Source: Alphaproteobacteria bacterium (GTDB taxonomy: Bacteria > Pseudomonadota > Alphaproteobacteria > Micavibrionales > Micavibrionaceae). From it: DNA of 7,428 nucleotides. Made by a program: the position numbers and the translations under genes. The stretch is from NCBI GenBank assembly GCA_021776015.1, contig JAJFGT010000036.1, forward strand, positions 1-7,428, given 5' to 3'. Of the stretch, positions 7,004 to 7,428 are shown one piece after another (within the stretch, counting starts at the first letter, position 1; every line of letters begins with the position of its first letter). Below the pieces are notes generated by a model. It did not search any database. It was not told where the DNA came from and saw only the letters and a list, made by a program, of their open reading frames with translations.

Positions 7004-7428
7004 TATATCCAAACTTGGGCAATATTGGATAACAGCTATAATTTGGAGTATTGCAATTCTGGTTGCCGTTCTTCCTATAATGATGTTATGGAAGATCGGA
7101 TTTGATGGATTGCCTCATATAACATTAGAGTTTCTTTTTACTGAACCGTTAGATGCAGGACGTCATGGTGGAATTTTTCCTTTACTTGTTTCTACACTTT
7201 GGATATTGGGCATATGTCTGATGACAGTTATACCTATCGGTTTGGGGGCTGCCCTTTATTTAAGTGAGTGTGTGTCCGCTGAAAATCCTTTTGCACGTTT
7301 TGTTGGTTCAAGTTTGGATGTATTAAGTGGTGTTCCTTCAATTGTATTTGGGCTTTTCGGTTATGCAGTATTTGCTATTCAGCTGGGTATGGGATTTTCT
7401 ATTCTATCTGGTGGTTTGAGTTTAGCTT
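6996..7428 (+). CDS. pstA: Phosphate ABC transporter permease PstA, N-terminal part (cut by the window edge)
   Basis: The frame starts at ATG 6996, inside the end of pstC, and stays open to the last base, giving 144 codons plus one base. The visible protein has a membrane segment at about 11-31 and then the PstA landmarks. These are a short loop with LDAGRHGGIFPLL (52-64, the usual GGI-P element), IPIGLGAALYLSE (79-91), and LDVLSGVPSIVFGLFGYAVF (107-126), the signature near the start of the third helix. Full PstA is about 280 residues, so roughly half is present; the EAA loop that binds PstB should follow outside the window. It pairs with PstC to form the channel. The upstream overlap and the order S-C-A match the standard pst operon, so pstB is expected next. 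Confidence 0.95.
   Translation, partial: MLNISKLGQYWITAIIWSIAILVAVLPIMMLWKIGFDGLPHITLEFLFTEPLDAGRHGGIFPLLVSTLWILGICLMTVIPIGLGAALYLSECVSAENPFARFVGSSLDVLSGVPSIVFGLFGYAVFAIQLGMGFSILSGGLSLA

Overview
The window is ordinary chromosomal housekeeping DNA from an AT-rich proteobacterium. An addB-addA pair joined by an ATGA overlap, and AddA and AddB-tail features of the alphaproteobacterial type, point to an alphaproteobacterium with unusually low GC. Some insect-associated Acetobacteraceae and some Holosporales-like lineages are like this. That placement comes from recognising families and composition; no search was run.

Layout: (1) Bases 1-189 are the 3' end of addB, running straight into addA (186-3653, + strand). 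Together they would make the AddAB helicase-nuclease that processes double-strand breaks for RecA-dependent repair. (2) addA converges on a beta-CASP metallo-beta-lactamase RNase-type gene (3662-5026, - strand). Only 8 bases lie between the two stop codons, and one perfect AT-rich hairpin (3643-3663) spans both. (3) A 317-base divergent intergenic region (5027-5343) holds the candidate promoters and ribosome binding sites for the RNase gene and for the next operon. I found no convincing Pho box in it. (4) A phosphate ABC transporter operon begins on the + strand: pstS (lipoprotein binding protein), pstC (permease) and the first 144 codons of pstA (permease), which runs off the right edge. The genes overlap by 14 and 8 bases, as expected for co-translated subunits of one complex. 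pstB and perhaps phoU would be expected beyond the window.

The strangest thing is at the left edge. The first 79 bases are an exact, same-frame copy of an internal piece of addA (723-801), spliced onto the last 36 codons of addB. The copy fits naturally in AddA and not in AddB, so either the left end is an assembly or library chimera, or addB has received an in-frame insertion or conversion from its neighbour. I see no CRISPR array, mobile element, tRNA, rRNA or clear novel system. Apart from the left-edge duplication, the region reads as conventional.
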